A stretch of 5,436 nucleotides of DNA, from assembly GCA_046048895.1 (NCBI GenBank), contig JBJOFF010000035.1, forward strand, positions 1 to 5,436. The letters are read 5' to 3'. This document shows positions 5,333-5,436 of the stretch, one piece after another. The DNA is from ZLKRG08 sp046048895. GTDB taxonomy: Bacteria; Actinomycetota; Actinomycetes; Nanopelagicales; Nanopelagicaceae. A program made the translations under genes and the position numbers. The notes beneath the pieces are model-generated. The model did no database searches. It saw only the letters and a program-made list of their open reading frames with translations, and was not told the DNA's origin. Position 1 is the stretch's first letter. The number at the start of each line of letters is the position of its first letter.

Positions 5333-5436
5333 TTGTCATCTAAGTCTGCGAAATCCCAGAAACGTACATATGTATTAGATACCAGCGTTTTATTGGCAGA
5401 CCCCCAGGCCTTGAAGAGATTCGCAGAACATGAAGT
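5333..5436 (+). CDS. phoH: PhoH family protein with N-terminal PIN domain, partial (N-terminus only)
   Basis: Only the first 34 codons and 2 nt are in the window. Residues 11-34 include TYVLDTSVLLADPQALKRF, the start of the PIN-domain nuclease fold, with Asp16 as the first metal-binding acid. This form of the sequence is the hallmark of actinobacterial PhoH2 proteins, in which a PIN ribonuclease domain is fused to a C-terminal PhoH ATPase/helicase; the M. tuberculosis counterpart is Rv1095. The fusion partner lies outside the window, so a stand-alone PIN protein cannot be excluded. The frame is open from 5279. The only usual start codon in it before the PIN domain is TTG 5333-5335, giving MSSKSAKSQKRTYVL. 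No strong ribosome binding site precedes it. The basic N-terminal tail is normal for the family. It lies 118 bp after uppS and probably has its own promoter. Confidence 0.85.
   Translation, partial: MSSKSAKSQKRTYVLDTSVLLADPQALKRFAEHE

Noticed and set aside
1..5436. Mobile elements, CRISPR arrays, defence genes, tRNA or rRNA
   Set aside because: I saw no transposase or integrase motifs, no regularly spaced repeats, no tRNA-like cloverleaf and no rRNA sequence; the coding space is filled by the genes listed.

Overview
The window looks like a piece of core chromosome from a small-genome, moderately AT-leaning actinobacterium. An aquatic lineage such as Nanopelagicales (acI) is my best guess, from protein style, compact spacing and base composition judged by eye; nothing in the window proves it. 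The actinobacterial assignment rests on neighbourhood: greA, a DUF4307 protein, a short membrane protein, a (Z)-prenyl diphosphate synthase and a PhoH/PIN protein. The same families sit near each other in Mycobacterium tuberculosis (Rv1080c, Rv1081c, Rv1083, Rv1086, Rv1095).

Left half, minus strand (transcription runs from about 3340 towards 1): a DUF4307 single-span membrane protein, the transcript-cleavage factor greA, a 14-helix DHA2-type (EmrB/QacA-like) drug exporter, and the first 284 codons of a second MFS transporter that leaves the window. The two transporters overlap by 17 bp. A perfect 8-bp inverted repeat straddles the DUF4307 stop codon just ahead of greA.

Right half, plus strand: a 46-residue single-span membrane peptide, a SURF1 cytochrome oxidase assembly factor, a DUF3817 membrane protein, and uppS. 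These four are packed with abutting or overlapping ends and look like one operon. After uppS comes a 118-bp gap with alternative inverted-repeat pairings, then the start of phoH (PIN domain first), cut by the window end.

The two halves diverge from an 18-bp gap at 3340-3357. In it, -10-like hexamers for both directions overlap and each lies 6-7 nt from an ATG with no ribosome binding site, which suggests a bidirectional promoter making leaderless mRNAs. In M. tuberculosis this junction holds mca (mycothiol conjugate amidase); here there is no room for it.

The genes cover transcription fidelity, drug or metabolite export, respiratory oxidase assembly and prenyl-carrier synthesis. I found no mobile element, CRISPR array, tRNA, rRNA or defence system, and no clearly new system. 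The points worth a second look are regulatory and syntenic.
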